64,000 nucleotides of DNA from CBDFHJ01 sp965247635 (GTDB lineage: Bacteria; Chloroflexota; Dehalococcoidia; Lucifugimonadales; Australimonadaceae): assembly GCA_965247635.1 (NCBI GenBank), contig CBDFHJ010000009.1, positions 496,001 through 560,000 on the forward strand, in the 5' to 3' direction. The position numbers were made by a program, and so were the translations under genes. The notes under the pieces are model-generated. The model was not told the DNA's origin and ran no database searches. It was given only the letters and a program-made list of their open reading frames with translations. Positions 8,700 to 20,700 of the stretch are shown one piece after another. The first letter of the stretch is position 1; every line of letters begins with the position of its first letter.

Positions 8700-9345
8700 A
8701 AAGCGGTGTAAGAGAGAGCGCCATCCTGTTGAACACATCTATGCCGCTGCCTTCTCTAGATCCGCCTCGGGTAGAGCTTCGTCGATGCTGTTGGCCGCAG
8801 GTGTCATGTAGCGTCGGCCGATGGCCCACTCGTCGTGCTGTTCGGCCAGGACAGCCCCAACCAGGCGACGCGCGGCTGGCCGATTGGGGAAGATGCCCAC
8901 CACGTCCGAGACCCAGCTGCTCTCGCCGGGTCATTGGCCAGAGGGTCAGATAGCTGGCCCGGCCAGCAAGGGACTCGGAGACCTGTCGCATCAATAGCAG
9001 GTTGGCCTAAACCGGTGATGAGGAACTTCCCGGGCTGGCGCTGCTGGTCTATGGCCCGCTTCACCGCATGCAGAAGGTCCGGCTCTCGCTGCACCTCATC
9101 GAGGGTCACCTGCTAGCTGCCCCCAGGAGCGCCTCGGGATCGCGGCGGCTGCATCTACCACGTCGAGGTCGTCCAGGGAGAGGAAGCGCCGTCCGCCCGG
9201 CATAAGCTCCTGGGCTAGGGTGCTCTTCCCCGTCTGACGGGCTCCGGTCACCACCACCGCAGGCATGACTCGGAGACGGTCCTGAAGGCTTGGCCCAACG
9301 AGGCGGGGGAGTGTGTCATTCGCCAAGACACCATGATAGTCATTC
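8700..9345 (-). pseudogene. Decayed AAA_14/DUF4143-type ATPase
   Basis: Pieces in three frames line up with this ATPase family. The N-terminus has Walker A VVVTGARQTGKSTLAQEL (about 9200-9260) and FLSLDDLDVVDAAA. Walker B follows in VTLDEVQREPDLLHAVK near 9060-9110. After another shift comes VSESLAGRASYLTLWPMTRR near 8930-8980. At least three frameshifts separate them and the DUF4143 C-terminal domain is missing. The gene is dead. Confidence 0.75.
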
Positions 9346-9633
9346 ACGGTATGTTTTGCAATGGTGAGGCACCTTCCACAGTCTTCCTTGGGTTTTTCCA
9401 GCCGCAGCGTCAGACAGCTGAGGAAACGGTGGTTGGCATCGGACACATGAAGGGGGACCTCGATTTGGTCTCTTCCCGTGCTCCCTATTCGTCATAGACC
9501 GAAGCGTTTCTGCCGACCACGTACTCTGATGGACAACAAAAAAAGACCTCACATGAGCCAGTCTCAGAAGTCGGGGAACTGGTGAATGGAACCGTGTTAG
9601 GTGTACCTTTGAGGCGACATCAACGAAGGAGAG
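9346..9633. other. Intergenic DNA, nothing recognised
   Basis: No coding frame with support on either strand. It presumably includes the left end of the IS1182-like element downstream, but I could not identify matching terminal repeats. Confidence 0.4.
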
Positions 9634-11101
9634 ATGGAGATGCCGCTTCGGGATATGGACCGAGAGCAGATGTGGCTGTTGCCGCCGTCTCTTGACGAGC
9701 TGGTGCCATTGGATCACCCAGCGCGATTCGTGGCTGAGTTCGTGGACGCGTTGGATAGAGAGGGCTGGTCAGAGCTCGGCGTGGAGATAGAAGGGGACAC
9801 GCTGGGAGCTCCGGCCTACCACCCTCGTGCGCTGTTGAGCGTGTGGCTGTACGGATTCATGATCGGGGTGCGCTCGTGCCGGAAGCTGGAGGCGGCCTGC
9901 CGGGATCAGATACCATATCTGTGGCTGACCGGGTGGCAACATCCAGACCACAACACCCTGTGGCGATTCTACAAAGGACACAGGCAGGCCATGAGGAAGC
10001 TGTTCGAGCGGACGGTTCGTACGGCGGTGACGATGAAACTGGTGGACCTGGCGGTGCAGGCGGTGGATGGTACAAAGGTGGGCGCCAACGCATCGGTCTA
10101 CAGGACCCACGACGCTGAGGAACTGCGCCAGTTGTTGAACCGGGTAGAAGCGGCGATACGTGACCTTGAAGCTCAGAACGAAGCAGGAGAAGATACGGCC
10201 ACTGCCCATCTGCCTGGGGAGTTGGCCACAAGGAGATGCTGAGGAAGCAGGTGAGGCAGGCGGTGGCCGACCTTGAGAGTAAGGAACGCCAGAAGCGCAT
10301 TAACCTCACTGACGGAGACGCCCGGCTGATGAAGACGCGCGGCAGCGTTTTGCTCGGCTACAACGCCCAGGCTATGGTCTCACCCTTAGAACCTGACGGG
10401 GGAGCGACCGGCATGTTTATTACGGCGGTTGACATGGCAGACGATAGTCGTGACGAAAAGCAGTTGGTTCCCATGATTGAGCAGGCTGAGGAGACGACGG
10501 GAACGAAACCAGAGATGACGTTGGCAGATGCCGCTTACCACTCCGGGAAGGGCTTGGAAGAATGCACTCGCAGAGGCCAGTCAGTTGCGATGCCGGAGAC
10601 GCGACAACAGTTGCTTGGGGACCCATATCACAAGGACCGATTTATCTATGACCAGCCCAGCGACAGCTTCATGTGTCCACAGGGACAGAGGCTCGAGCTT
10701 CTACGCAACGTACGAATGGAGTCCCGTGGCGTCTGTACCGGGCCTCTGGAGGCGTCTGCCAAGCGTGCCCGGCCTTCGGAGTCTGTACGAGGTCCAAAGA
10801 GTTCGGCCGCAGTCTGGCGATAGGGCCTTACGACGCCGCGCTGCGCCGTCATCGTGCCTGGATGTCTACCAACGAGGCCAGGGAAGCGTACAAGCGGAGA
10901 AAGCCGTTGGTCGAACCGGTCTTCGGAATCATCAAAGAGCAACTGGCGGCACGGAGGTTCCTGCTGCGCGGCATGGTCAACGTGTTGGCCGAGTGGACTC
11001 TGTTGGCGACTGCCTTCAACCTGCGCACCCTCTGGCGGGTGTGGTGCCTCTGCATCTTCGTTAATCTACTTCGCGGCCCAAAGCATCACTTCGCTTCTTA
11101 G
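9634..11101 (+). pseudogene. IS1182-family transposase, frameshifted
   Basis: Three overlapping frames (9634-10242, 10236-10823, 10673-11101) together make one IS1182-like transposase of about 480 residues. The N-terminal domain is typical (REQMWLLPPSLDELVPLDHP). The DDE residues are Asp in QAVDGTKVGANAS (frame 1), Asp in TLADAAYHSG (frame 2) and Glu in PLVEPVFGIIKEQ (frame 3). Frameshifts near 10,230 and near 10,690-10,720 disrupt it. The start ATG follows GGAGAGATGGAG. Confidence 0.85.
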
Positions 11102-11192
11102 GCCCTCGCGATAACAGCGGGCACCCACTGGTCGCAAGTCCGGTCACCTGCTTCAGCCCTACAGGCTAGTTCGTTTGGCGAGTCCCGTTGAC

Positions 11193-11435
11193 CTAAGCTG
11201 GTCGCAACATCGCTTTTGGGACAGGATCATCTACCGGCTTTTCAGCCTGCCCTGTCCCGGCGCCAAATAACTGCGCCGCCCGATCCAGCAACTGGGTCTT
11301 CCATTGCGTGATCTGGTTCGGGTGCACGTCGAACTGGCTTGCCAGCTCCGAAAGTGTCCGGTCGCCGCGCACTGCGGCAAGAGCCACCTTCGCCTTGAAC
11401 TCTGCCGAGTGGTTACGGCGGGGTCGTCTGCTCAT
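11193..11435 (-). pseudogene. IS3-family OrfA fragment (different IS)
   Basis: An 80-codon frame beginning MSRRPRRNHSAEFKAKVALA with the helix-turn-helix SELASQFDVHPNQITQWK, as in OrfA of the IS3 family. The last ~15 residues do not look like a normal OrfA end and no orfB follows, so this is a leftover of an element deleted on its downstream side. Confidence 0.7.
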
Positions 11436-11750
11436 CTCTCGCTCCTGTCTCCGAGAGCACTATCATGCCCTCAATCAGGCAGCGATTCCACTTATCCCCC
11501 TGTTCAGATTTCCGGAGCCACTTCTTAAGTTTACTATAGCCAGAACCACGTTTGAGTTTGTCGTTACGATCAGAAACCCTATTGGACTAGGTGGTGGATT
11601 TTAAGATGTCATGTACTAGCTATTTATGGGCTTAAAAGCGTTGTACGTTTGGCAGATAATGGTGTAGCCTTGAGTTGTATTCCGCACATGGTTTGAAGTC
11701 AGCTCGGAGGCACACGCCGCGCACGAATCTAAGGGGGTTGCACGTCTTCT
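11436..11750. other. Intergenic DNA upstream of the giant surface-protein gene
   Basis: About 315 bases with lower GC than its surroundings and no supported gene. It should contain the promoter of the giant gene, but I could not single out a -35/-10 pair with confidence. AAGGGGG at 11730-11736 is the only Shine-Dalgarno-like run ahead of the ATG and is rather far from it (about 14 bases). Confidence 0.45.
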
Positions 11751-14700
11751 ATGCGTTCTAGCTCCCGGCTCCTAAGACTGTCCCTGGCGGCGGCGATCAC
11801 TCTTTTGATCATGGTCTCCTGGTTCATTGGTCGATCAACCACGTCTGCGCAGAGTGACACCGCCCCGGAACAGCCGTCCGGGCTGTCCACCGAGGCCGGC
11901 GACACCCAGGTGAGGTTGAGCTGGGAGGACCCCGACGATTCGACGATAGACAAGTACGAGTTATGGCGGATTGCCGAAAGCGCAACGCTCACTGCCGCCA
12001 ACAATGAGTTCGGCTATTCCGTGGCGGTGGCTGGCGACATCGCTGTGATCGGCATGCCCGATGATGACGAAAGCGGCCTTGATTCCGGAGCGGCCCTCGT
12101 ATTCAGCAGGGTTGACGGTGTGTGGACCCAGAAGTACCGGCTCAGGACCGGCGATGATGCCGGTGTTGTTAAGGATGATGGGTTCGGAAGCTCTATAGCC
12201 TTCGACGGTGAGACCATAGTCGTTGGCGCGCCTTTCGACGACAGCAAAAAAGGCGCTGCGTACCTTTTCGTCAAACCTGGCGACGGATGGGACAACCCGA
12301 ACGGCACTGACCCGGTCGATCTGACTGACCCAGCCAAGCTTACCGCTCCCAACGCCGCGGTGGAGGACGAGTTCGGCTATTCCGTAGCGATGGACGGTAA
12401 CACCGTTGTGGTCGGGGCGTACTCGGATGACAGCGCGGACACCGACGGCAATACCGTCGCCAATTCCGGTTCGGCCTACGTATTTACCAAGCCCGGCAAC
12501 GCCTGGGTCTCCACCAGCACTGCGGCCACGTTGACCGCCTCCGACGCCGCGGCGGGCGACGAATTCGGCAGCTCCGTAGCGGTTGACGGCAACACCATCG
12601 TGGTTGGGGCGAGCGGTGATGACGGTGATGCTCTTGAATTTACGGGTTCGGCTTTCGTGTTCGTCAAGCCCAACGGCGGCTGGGTCTCGACCAGCACTGC
12701 GGCGAAGCTGATCGCCTACACCCGCGGGAATCAAGACTACTTCGGCCGTTCCGTAGCAATAGACGGTGACACCATCGTGGTTGGGGCCGACGGGCAAGAA
12801 AGTAATAAGGGTTCGGCTTTCGTATTCGCCGAACCCAGCGGCGGCTGGGTCAACAATACCGAGACGGCCAAGCTCACCGCCTCCGTCCGCTCCGGCGGCC
12901 ACAGGTTCGGGTTTTCCGTGGCGCTGGACGGCGACACTGTCGTAGTTGGGGCCTACGGGGAGGCCAGCTCGAGGGGTTCGGCATACGCCTTCACCGTGCC
13001 TGGCACCGGCTGGGCCACCGGTACTGAGACGGCCCAGCTCACCGCCTCCGACGCCGCGGATAACGATAGGTTCGGCTCTTCCGTCGCAATAGACGGTGAC
13101 ACCGTCGTGGTTGGGGCGCAAAACAACGATACGGCCTACGTGTTCGACATCGATGATTGGGCCGACATCGCCGGTAGTAACGCGGCGACCACGTCCCACA
13201 TCGTGACCGGTCTGACCAACGACACCGACCACACCTTTCGGGTGCGTGCGTTGGACAGTGCCGAAGCCAGCGATCCGTCCGACTCCGTGGCAGGAACCCC
13301 GAAGGCAGCTTCCTACGCTCCGGTCAAACCCTTAAACTTTTCCGCCGCGCAGACTGGCGACGGTGAGGTGGAGATGACATGGGACGCGCACCGCTACCCG
13401 CTGACCGTCAGTGGTTATAAGTACAACCAGGACGGTGGCGATTGGGACGCCATCACGGGGAGCGATTCCAGCACCCATTCCCATACCGTCACTGGCCTGA
13501 CCAAGGGCACCACGTACACCTTCGCTGTACGCGCCGTCAACGGCGCCGGTTCAACTAAGTCCGACTCCAGGTCCGTAACTATCGTCGCCAAACCGGCGGC
13601 GCCCGACTCATTCACCGCCGTCGCGGGCGACGAACAGGTGTGGCTTGGCTGGAGAAGCCCCGCGGATTTCACCGTATCCGGGTACGAATACCGGCAGAGG
13701 GAGGGAACCGACGACTTCGGCGTTTGGCAGAAAATCCTTGGGAGCAGGTCCGGGACCACCTTCCATATCGTGACCGGCCTGACCGACGACACGTCCTACA
13801 CCTTCCGGGTCCGGGCCGTGAACGCGGCCGGGAAGAGCGATGCGACCGACCCCATCACCGCGACCCCGGTGGCGGAGACCTCGACCCCGGGCGTACCCGA
13901 AGGCTTTGCCGCCAGACAGACCGACGTCGGCCACGTGGAGTTGACGTGGGTGGCGAGTTCCAACCCGTTGAACGTCACCGGTTACGAGTTCAGACAGGAC
14001 AACGGCTCTTGGACCACCATCTCCGGGAGCGATTCCCGCACCGTCTCCCACTCCGTCACTGGCTTGACCCAAGGCGTTACTTACGCCTTCCGGGTCCGCG
14101 CCGTCAATAACTCCGGCAATGGCGCCTCCTCCGGCGCCGAGTCTGTGATTGTCGTCGCCGTACCGGCAACGCCGACCGATCTCGCCGCCGAGGCGGGCGA
14201 CACCCAGGTGCGGCTGACCTGGAAGGACCCCGGCAATGCGTCCATAACCAAGTACCAGATCTTGCAGTTTGCTAAGAGGCTGGTCTCTAACGACCGCAGC
14301 GGCGGAGACGAGCTAGGGTCGTCAGTCGCCGTGGACGGTGACACCCTGGTGATTGGGGCCCTCGGGGACGACGATACCGAGAATCTATCCGGTTCGGCCT
14401 ACGTATTCACCAGGGTTGCCGGCGGCTGGACCCAGGCGGGCAAGCTCACCGCCAGCGATCCCAAGGAGGATGCCGGCTTCGGGCGTGCGGTCGCTGTGCA
14501 TGGTGACACCATCGTGGTTGGAGCGTACGAGGACGACTACATCGATCCCGACGACAGTAGCAACAACTTGACTGATTCCGGCGCTGCATACGTCTTCACC
14601 AAGCCCGCCAACGGCTGGGCCGACATGACTCAGACGGCCAGGCTCACCGCTTCCGACGCTGCGGCCGACGACGAGTTCGGAACTTCGGTGGCAGTGCACG

Positions 14701-17700
14701 GCGACACGATCGTGGGCGGGGCGCCCGAGGAAGACTCCGGAGCGAGGGGCTCGGCCTACATCTTCACCAAGCCAGCCAACGATTGGGCCGACATGACTGA
14801 GACGGCCGCACTGAGGGGCGAGTCGGGTGGCGACCGGTTCGGCCGTTCCGTAGCGGTGTACGGCGACACAGTCGTTGTGGGAACGCCCGAGGAGGGCACC
14901 AACGACCGAGGGGAGGCTTATGTATTCACCAAGTCCGCCGCCACGGGCGTCTGGGACGATTGGAATAACAAGAATGCAAGTAACGCAACTGCCAGTCTGA
15001 CTGCACTTGACGGCAGTAGTGGCGACTACTTCGGTCGGTCGGTCGCGGTGGACGGCGACACCATCGTGGTTGGGGCGCCCTACAACGACTACGACGACCC
15101 CGACGATAACGCCAACGACGTCAGCAACTCCGGTGCAGCGTACGTCTTCACTAAGCCCGCCACCGGCGGCTGGGCCACCGACACCGAGACCGCCAAGCTG
15201 ATTGCCTCCGAACGCGCGAAGAACGACCAGTTCGGATTCTCCGTCGCGGTGGACGGCAACACCGTCGTGGTTGGTGCGGACCAAGACGACAGCAACCGCG
15301 GTTCCGCGTACGTATTCGCCGAGCCTCAAGGCGGCTGGACCGATACAGAAGGTACGGACCCGCTCACGGCCTACGATCGCAGTGGGAACGACCGGTTCGG
15401 CAACTTCGTGGCGGTCGACGGTGACACCGTGTTGGTTGGGGCAGTCGGGGACGATAGCGATAAGGGTTCGGCCTACGTATTCGGCACCGGTGAGTGGGCC
15501 GACATCCCCGGCAGTGGAGCGGGGACGATCTCTCACATAGCCAGGGGTCTGCGTAACAACGTCAAGTACACTTTCCGGGTCCGCGCGGTGAACGCGGTTG
15601 GAGAGGGCGGTGCGTCCGAAGTGGCGGAGACGCCAGTGGCGGCGGAGTCGGGCCCCTCCAGACCCGCTGACTTCACCGCCACTCAGACCGGCGTCGGCCA
15701 GGTGCGCTTGGCGTGGACCGCGAGCACTGAACCGCTGACCGTCAGGCGTTATCAGTACAAACAGAACGATGGTAGCGGCTTCGGTAATTGGATCATCATC
15801 TCCGGAAGCGATTCCGGCACCGCCTCCCACACGGTCACCGGTCTGATGGACGGGATCGAATACTCCTTCACCGTCGGCGCCGTCAACGGTGGCGGTCAAA
15901 ACGCCTCGGAGGTCGAGTCCGTAACTCTAGAAGCCCAGGCCGCGGCGCCCAGCAATTTGGACGCGGACGCGGGCGACGAGCAGGTAAAGCTGAGTTGGCA
16001 CGATCCCGGTGATTCGACCATAGACAACTACCAGCTCTTACAGATCGACCCGAGCAAGCTGACCGCCGCCGACGGCCTCCGGGGCGACGAATTCGGAATC
16101 TCCGTCGCGGTGGACGGCGATACCGCAGTGATCGGAGCGTACCAAGACGACGACGCCACCAACGGCGACAATTCCGGTTCGGCCTACGTGTTTACCGAGG
16201 TCTCCGGCGTGTGGAGGCAGGTAGCCAAGCTCACTGCCGATGACGGCGCGGCGAACGACAAGTTCGGGTATTCCGTCGACGTGGACGGCAGCACCATCGT
16301 GATTGGCGCGCGCCAGGACGACGCGCGTAACGGCGCGGCCTATGTCTTCACCGAGCCTACCGACGGGTGGAACGGCGAAATCACCGAGACGGTCAAGCTC
16401 ACCGCCTCCGACGGCGCGGCCGACGACGAGTTCGGAATTTCCGTGGCGGTCGACGGCGACACCATCCTGGTGGGGGCGCACCAAAACGACGCCGATACCA
16501 GCAACAACAACGAAGGTGCGGCCTACATCTTCACCAAGTTCGGCGATGTCTGGGGCAACCCTCCGGCCCTTGGAAACCACCGAGTAGAGACCGCCAAGCT
16601 CGTCGCCTCCGACGCCGCAGCGGACGACGAGTTCGGAATCTCCGTTGCGTTGGACGGCAACACCGCCGTGATCGGGGCGCGTCAGGACGACGCCAGGAAC
16701 GGTTCGGCTTACCTATTCACCAAGGTCTCCGGCGTGTGGAGCCAGAAGGCCAAGCTCACCGCCTCCGACGGGGCGGCGGACGACGAGTTCGGCATCTCCG
16801 CGGCTGTGCACGGCGACACGGTGGTGGTTGGGGCACGTCAGGACGACACCAGCGACGGTGCCGCTTACGTATTCACCGAGGTCTCCGGCGTGTGGAAGCA
16901 TGTAGCCAAGCTCATTGCCGATGATGGCGTGGCGAACGACGAGTTCGGAATCTCCGTGGCCGTGGACGGCGACACCATCCTGGTGGGGGCGTACCAGGAC
17001 GACGACAACGGCGATCTATCTGGCTCGGCCTACGTCTTCACCCGGGACTCCGCCGGTGGGTGGCGCCAGAGGGACAAGCTCACCGCCTCGGACGGCGCGG
17101 CGAGCGACCGCTATGGGTATTCCGTCGGGGTCAGCGGCGACACCGTCGTGGTTGGTGCGTATTCGGATGATAGTAACGAAGCCAATACCGGTGCGGCTTA
17201 CTTTTTGCGCATTCCGGGTTGGACCGACATCCCCGATAGCGCCGCGACGACCACCTCTCACATCGTCACCGGCCTGAGCAACTACGTGGAGCACACCTTC
17301 CAGGTGCGCGGTGTGAACGCCGCAGGCGGGGGCTTGGCCTCGGACCGCGCCGGTGGTACGCCCACGTTTGCGATACCGGACCTGCCGGAAGGGCTGACCG
17401 CGGACGCGGGCGATGCCGTGGTGGACCTGACTTGGGTTGACCCCGAAGATTCGACAATAGAGAAGTACCAGTTGCTGCAGATTATTCAGGGTGGCAAGCT
17501 GACCGCCGCCTCCACCGACGATCCGGTGGTTCGGGGCGACGGGTTCGGAATCTCCGTGGCGGTAGACGGCGACACCGCCGTTGTCGGGGCCTACCAGGAC
17601 GACGACGCCACCAACGGCGACAACTCCGGTTCCGCCCACGTCTTTGCCAGGAGCTCGCCTACCGCTCCGTGGAGCTGGTCGGCCAAGCTCACCGCTTCCG

Positions 17701-20700
17701 ACGCGGCGGAGAACGACGAGTTCGGAATCTCCGTGGCGGTCGACGGCGACACCATCGTCGTGGGAGCGCACCAAAACGACAGCAACAAAGGCGCCGCCTA
17801 CGTCTTCACCTGGAATTCCAGTAACAGTAAATGGGAACAGAAGGCCAAGCTCACCGCTTCCGACGCCGCGGCCAACGACGAGTTCGGAATCTCCGTGGCG
17901 GTCGACGGCGACACCATCGTGGTCGGGGCGCACAAGGCCGACTACATCGATCTCAACAACAGTAGCAACAATTTGGCTGATTCCGGTGCCGCCTACGTCT
18001 TCACCAAGCCCGAGAGCGGCGGCTGGGCCGATGCCACCGAGACCGCCAAGCTCACTGCTTCCGACGCCGCGGCCAACGACGAGTTCGGAATCTTCGTGGC
18101 TGTGCACGGCGAAACAGTGGTCGTAGGAGCGCACCAAGACGACGACGCCACCAACGGCGACAATTCCGGCTCGGCCTACGTCTTTGACGAGCCCTCCGGC
18201 GGCTGGGCCGACGCCACCGAGACCGCCAAGCTCACCGCTCTCGACGCCGCGGAGAACGACGCGTTCGGGATCTCCGTGGCTGTGCACGGTGACACCGTCG
18301 TGGTCGGGGCGCACAAGTACGACGTCGATGACAACGGCACCAGTATACCCAACGCCGGTGCGGCCTACGTCTTCACCAAGCCCGAAACCTACGCCAACGA
18401 CGACGACTCGGAAGACTGGAAAGACTGGGGCTCCCTGGATGACGAAGGCAAGGCCGGATTGACCGCCAAGCTCATCGCCTCCGACGCTGCGAGAGGAGAC
18501 GAGTTCGGGATTTCCGTGGCCGTGGACGATGACGAGGAGACCATCGTGGTTGGGGCATACCTGGACGACGACACTGGCGACAATTCCGGCTCGGCCTACG
18601 TCTTCACCCAGGATGCTAACTCCGGCAAGTGGAGCCATACGGCCAAGCTTACCGGCCCCTCCCGCGGACGGGACAACTGGGTGGGGCATTCCGTTGCGGT
18701 GGTAGGCAATACCGTCATCGCCGGAGCGGACAAGTCCAACATCAGCGGGCCCGATTCAGGCGCCGTCTACCTGTGGACAGTCCCGGGCTGGACCGACATT
18801 GCCAATAGCGACGCGACGACCACCTCCCACACTGTCACCGGTCTGACCAACCGGGTCGAGTACAGCCTTCAGGTCCGCGCGGTGGACAAGGTGGAAGAGG
18901 CCGGCGCCGGCCCGCCCTCGGACGTCAGGGCCACACCGCTAAAGCCGAGGCCAGCAAAGCCAACGGGGCTCTCCGCTGCGCCCGGCGATACCCAGGTGAA
19001 GCTGAGCTGGAACGATCCCGTCGAGGGCTCGCCGCCCATCAACAACTACGAGCTATGGCAGCATGCCGAGCGCCCTATGCTGACCGCCGACGACCGGGCG
19101 GCGAACGATGAGTTTGGGTATGCCGTAGCGATTGACGGCGACACCGCCGTGGTCGGAATGCCCGGAGAGGACAACCCCGATAATTCCGGCGCCGCCTTCG
19201 TGTTCACCAGAGACTCATCCGGCACGTGGAGCCAGGTGGCCGAGCTCAGAGCCAGCGATCCGAATGCTCAGGATAGAATCGGACTATCTGTGGCGGTGCA
19301 TGAAGACACTTCGAATGGCGACACGATAGTGGTTGGCGCTCCCCACCACTCGAGCAGTAAAGGTGCGGTGTACGTATTCACCGAACCCAGCGGCGGCTGG
19401 GCCTCCACCAGCACTGCGGCGAAGCTCACCGCCTCCGACCGCGCGGATGACGACGAGTTCGGAATTTCGGTAGCGGTGGACGGTGGCACCGTCGCGGTCG
19501 GGGCCCACAACAATAATGCAGCCTACGTCTTCACCAAGCCTACCGACGGCTGGACCTCCACAACTACTGCGGCCAAGCTCAGCGGGAGCGACAGCTTCGG
19601 CAGGTCGGTAGCAGTCGACGCCGGCACCATCGTGGTTGGGGCCAGCGGAGACAGTGACGACGACCAGGGTTCGGCTTTCGTGTTCACCAAGCCCGCCACA
19701 GGTTGGGCCGATAGCACCAGTGCTGGGGCGGCCAAGCTCACCGCCTACTCCCGCAATAACAACGACAGATTCGGGCGTTCAGTAGCCATAAATGGTGACA
19801 CCATCGTGGTCGGGGCCTACGGGAACGACAGCAATAGGGGTTCTGCCCATGTGTTCACCAAGCCCGATACCGGCTGGGCCAACAGCCCAGGGACTGAGAC
19901 GGCCAAGCTCACCGCCTCCGACCGTACGGACGGCGACCAGTTCGGATTCTCTGTCGCGGTGGACGGTGACACCATTGTTATTGGGGCGGACGCCCTGAAC
20001 GAAACCAACAGGTCAGGGTCGGCTTACGTTTTCACCAAGCCTGCCGCCGGCTGGGCCGACAGTACCGAGGCGGCCAAACTCACCGGGTCCGGCACCGCTA
20101 ATGGTGACAGGTTCGGGCTTTCCGTGGCGGTCGCCGGCGTCACCGTCATGGTCGGGGCAAACGGGCAAGGCAGCAACAGTCAGGGGGCCGCCTACCTTTA
20201 CGACATCGCGGTGTGGGCCGACATCGCTGTGAGCACGGGAGAGACCAGGTCCCACTTTGCGACCGGCCTGACCAACGGCTTGGAGCACACCTTCGCGGTC
20301 CGCGCAGTGAACGACGGCGGTGCAAGCGGCCGGTCTAATCAGGTGTCAGAGACCCCGGCGGGGGCCGCCTCGCTACCCATCAAACCCAGGAACTTCTCCG
20401 CGGTGCAGACTGGCGCAGACGAGGTGCGTTTGGAGTGGGAGCGGAGCGTCCAGCCCCTGGCCGTCGCCGGTTATCGCTTCATCCAGGACAACACCTCTAG
20501 TGACGATGACGTCCCCGCTTGGACTCCCATTTCCGGTAGCGATTCCAACACCAGCTCCCACAACGTCACCGGGCTGACCGAGGGAGACACCTACAACTTC
20601 GCCGTCCGCGCCTTTAACAGCCAGGGCGACAGCGACTCCTCTAACTCTCTGTCAGTCACGATCGTCGCCGCGCCCGCGGCGCCCACGGGGTTCACCGCCT

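Noticed and set aside
14385..15899. Long minus-strand frames opposite the giant gene (e.g. 14385-15899, 17016-18689, 22440-23693)
   Set aside because: They are antisense shadows of a GC-rich, repetitive coding sequence; their Val/Gly/Asp-rich translations mirror the FG-GAP repeats and they lack ribosome sites and family motifs.
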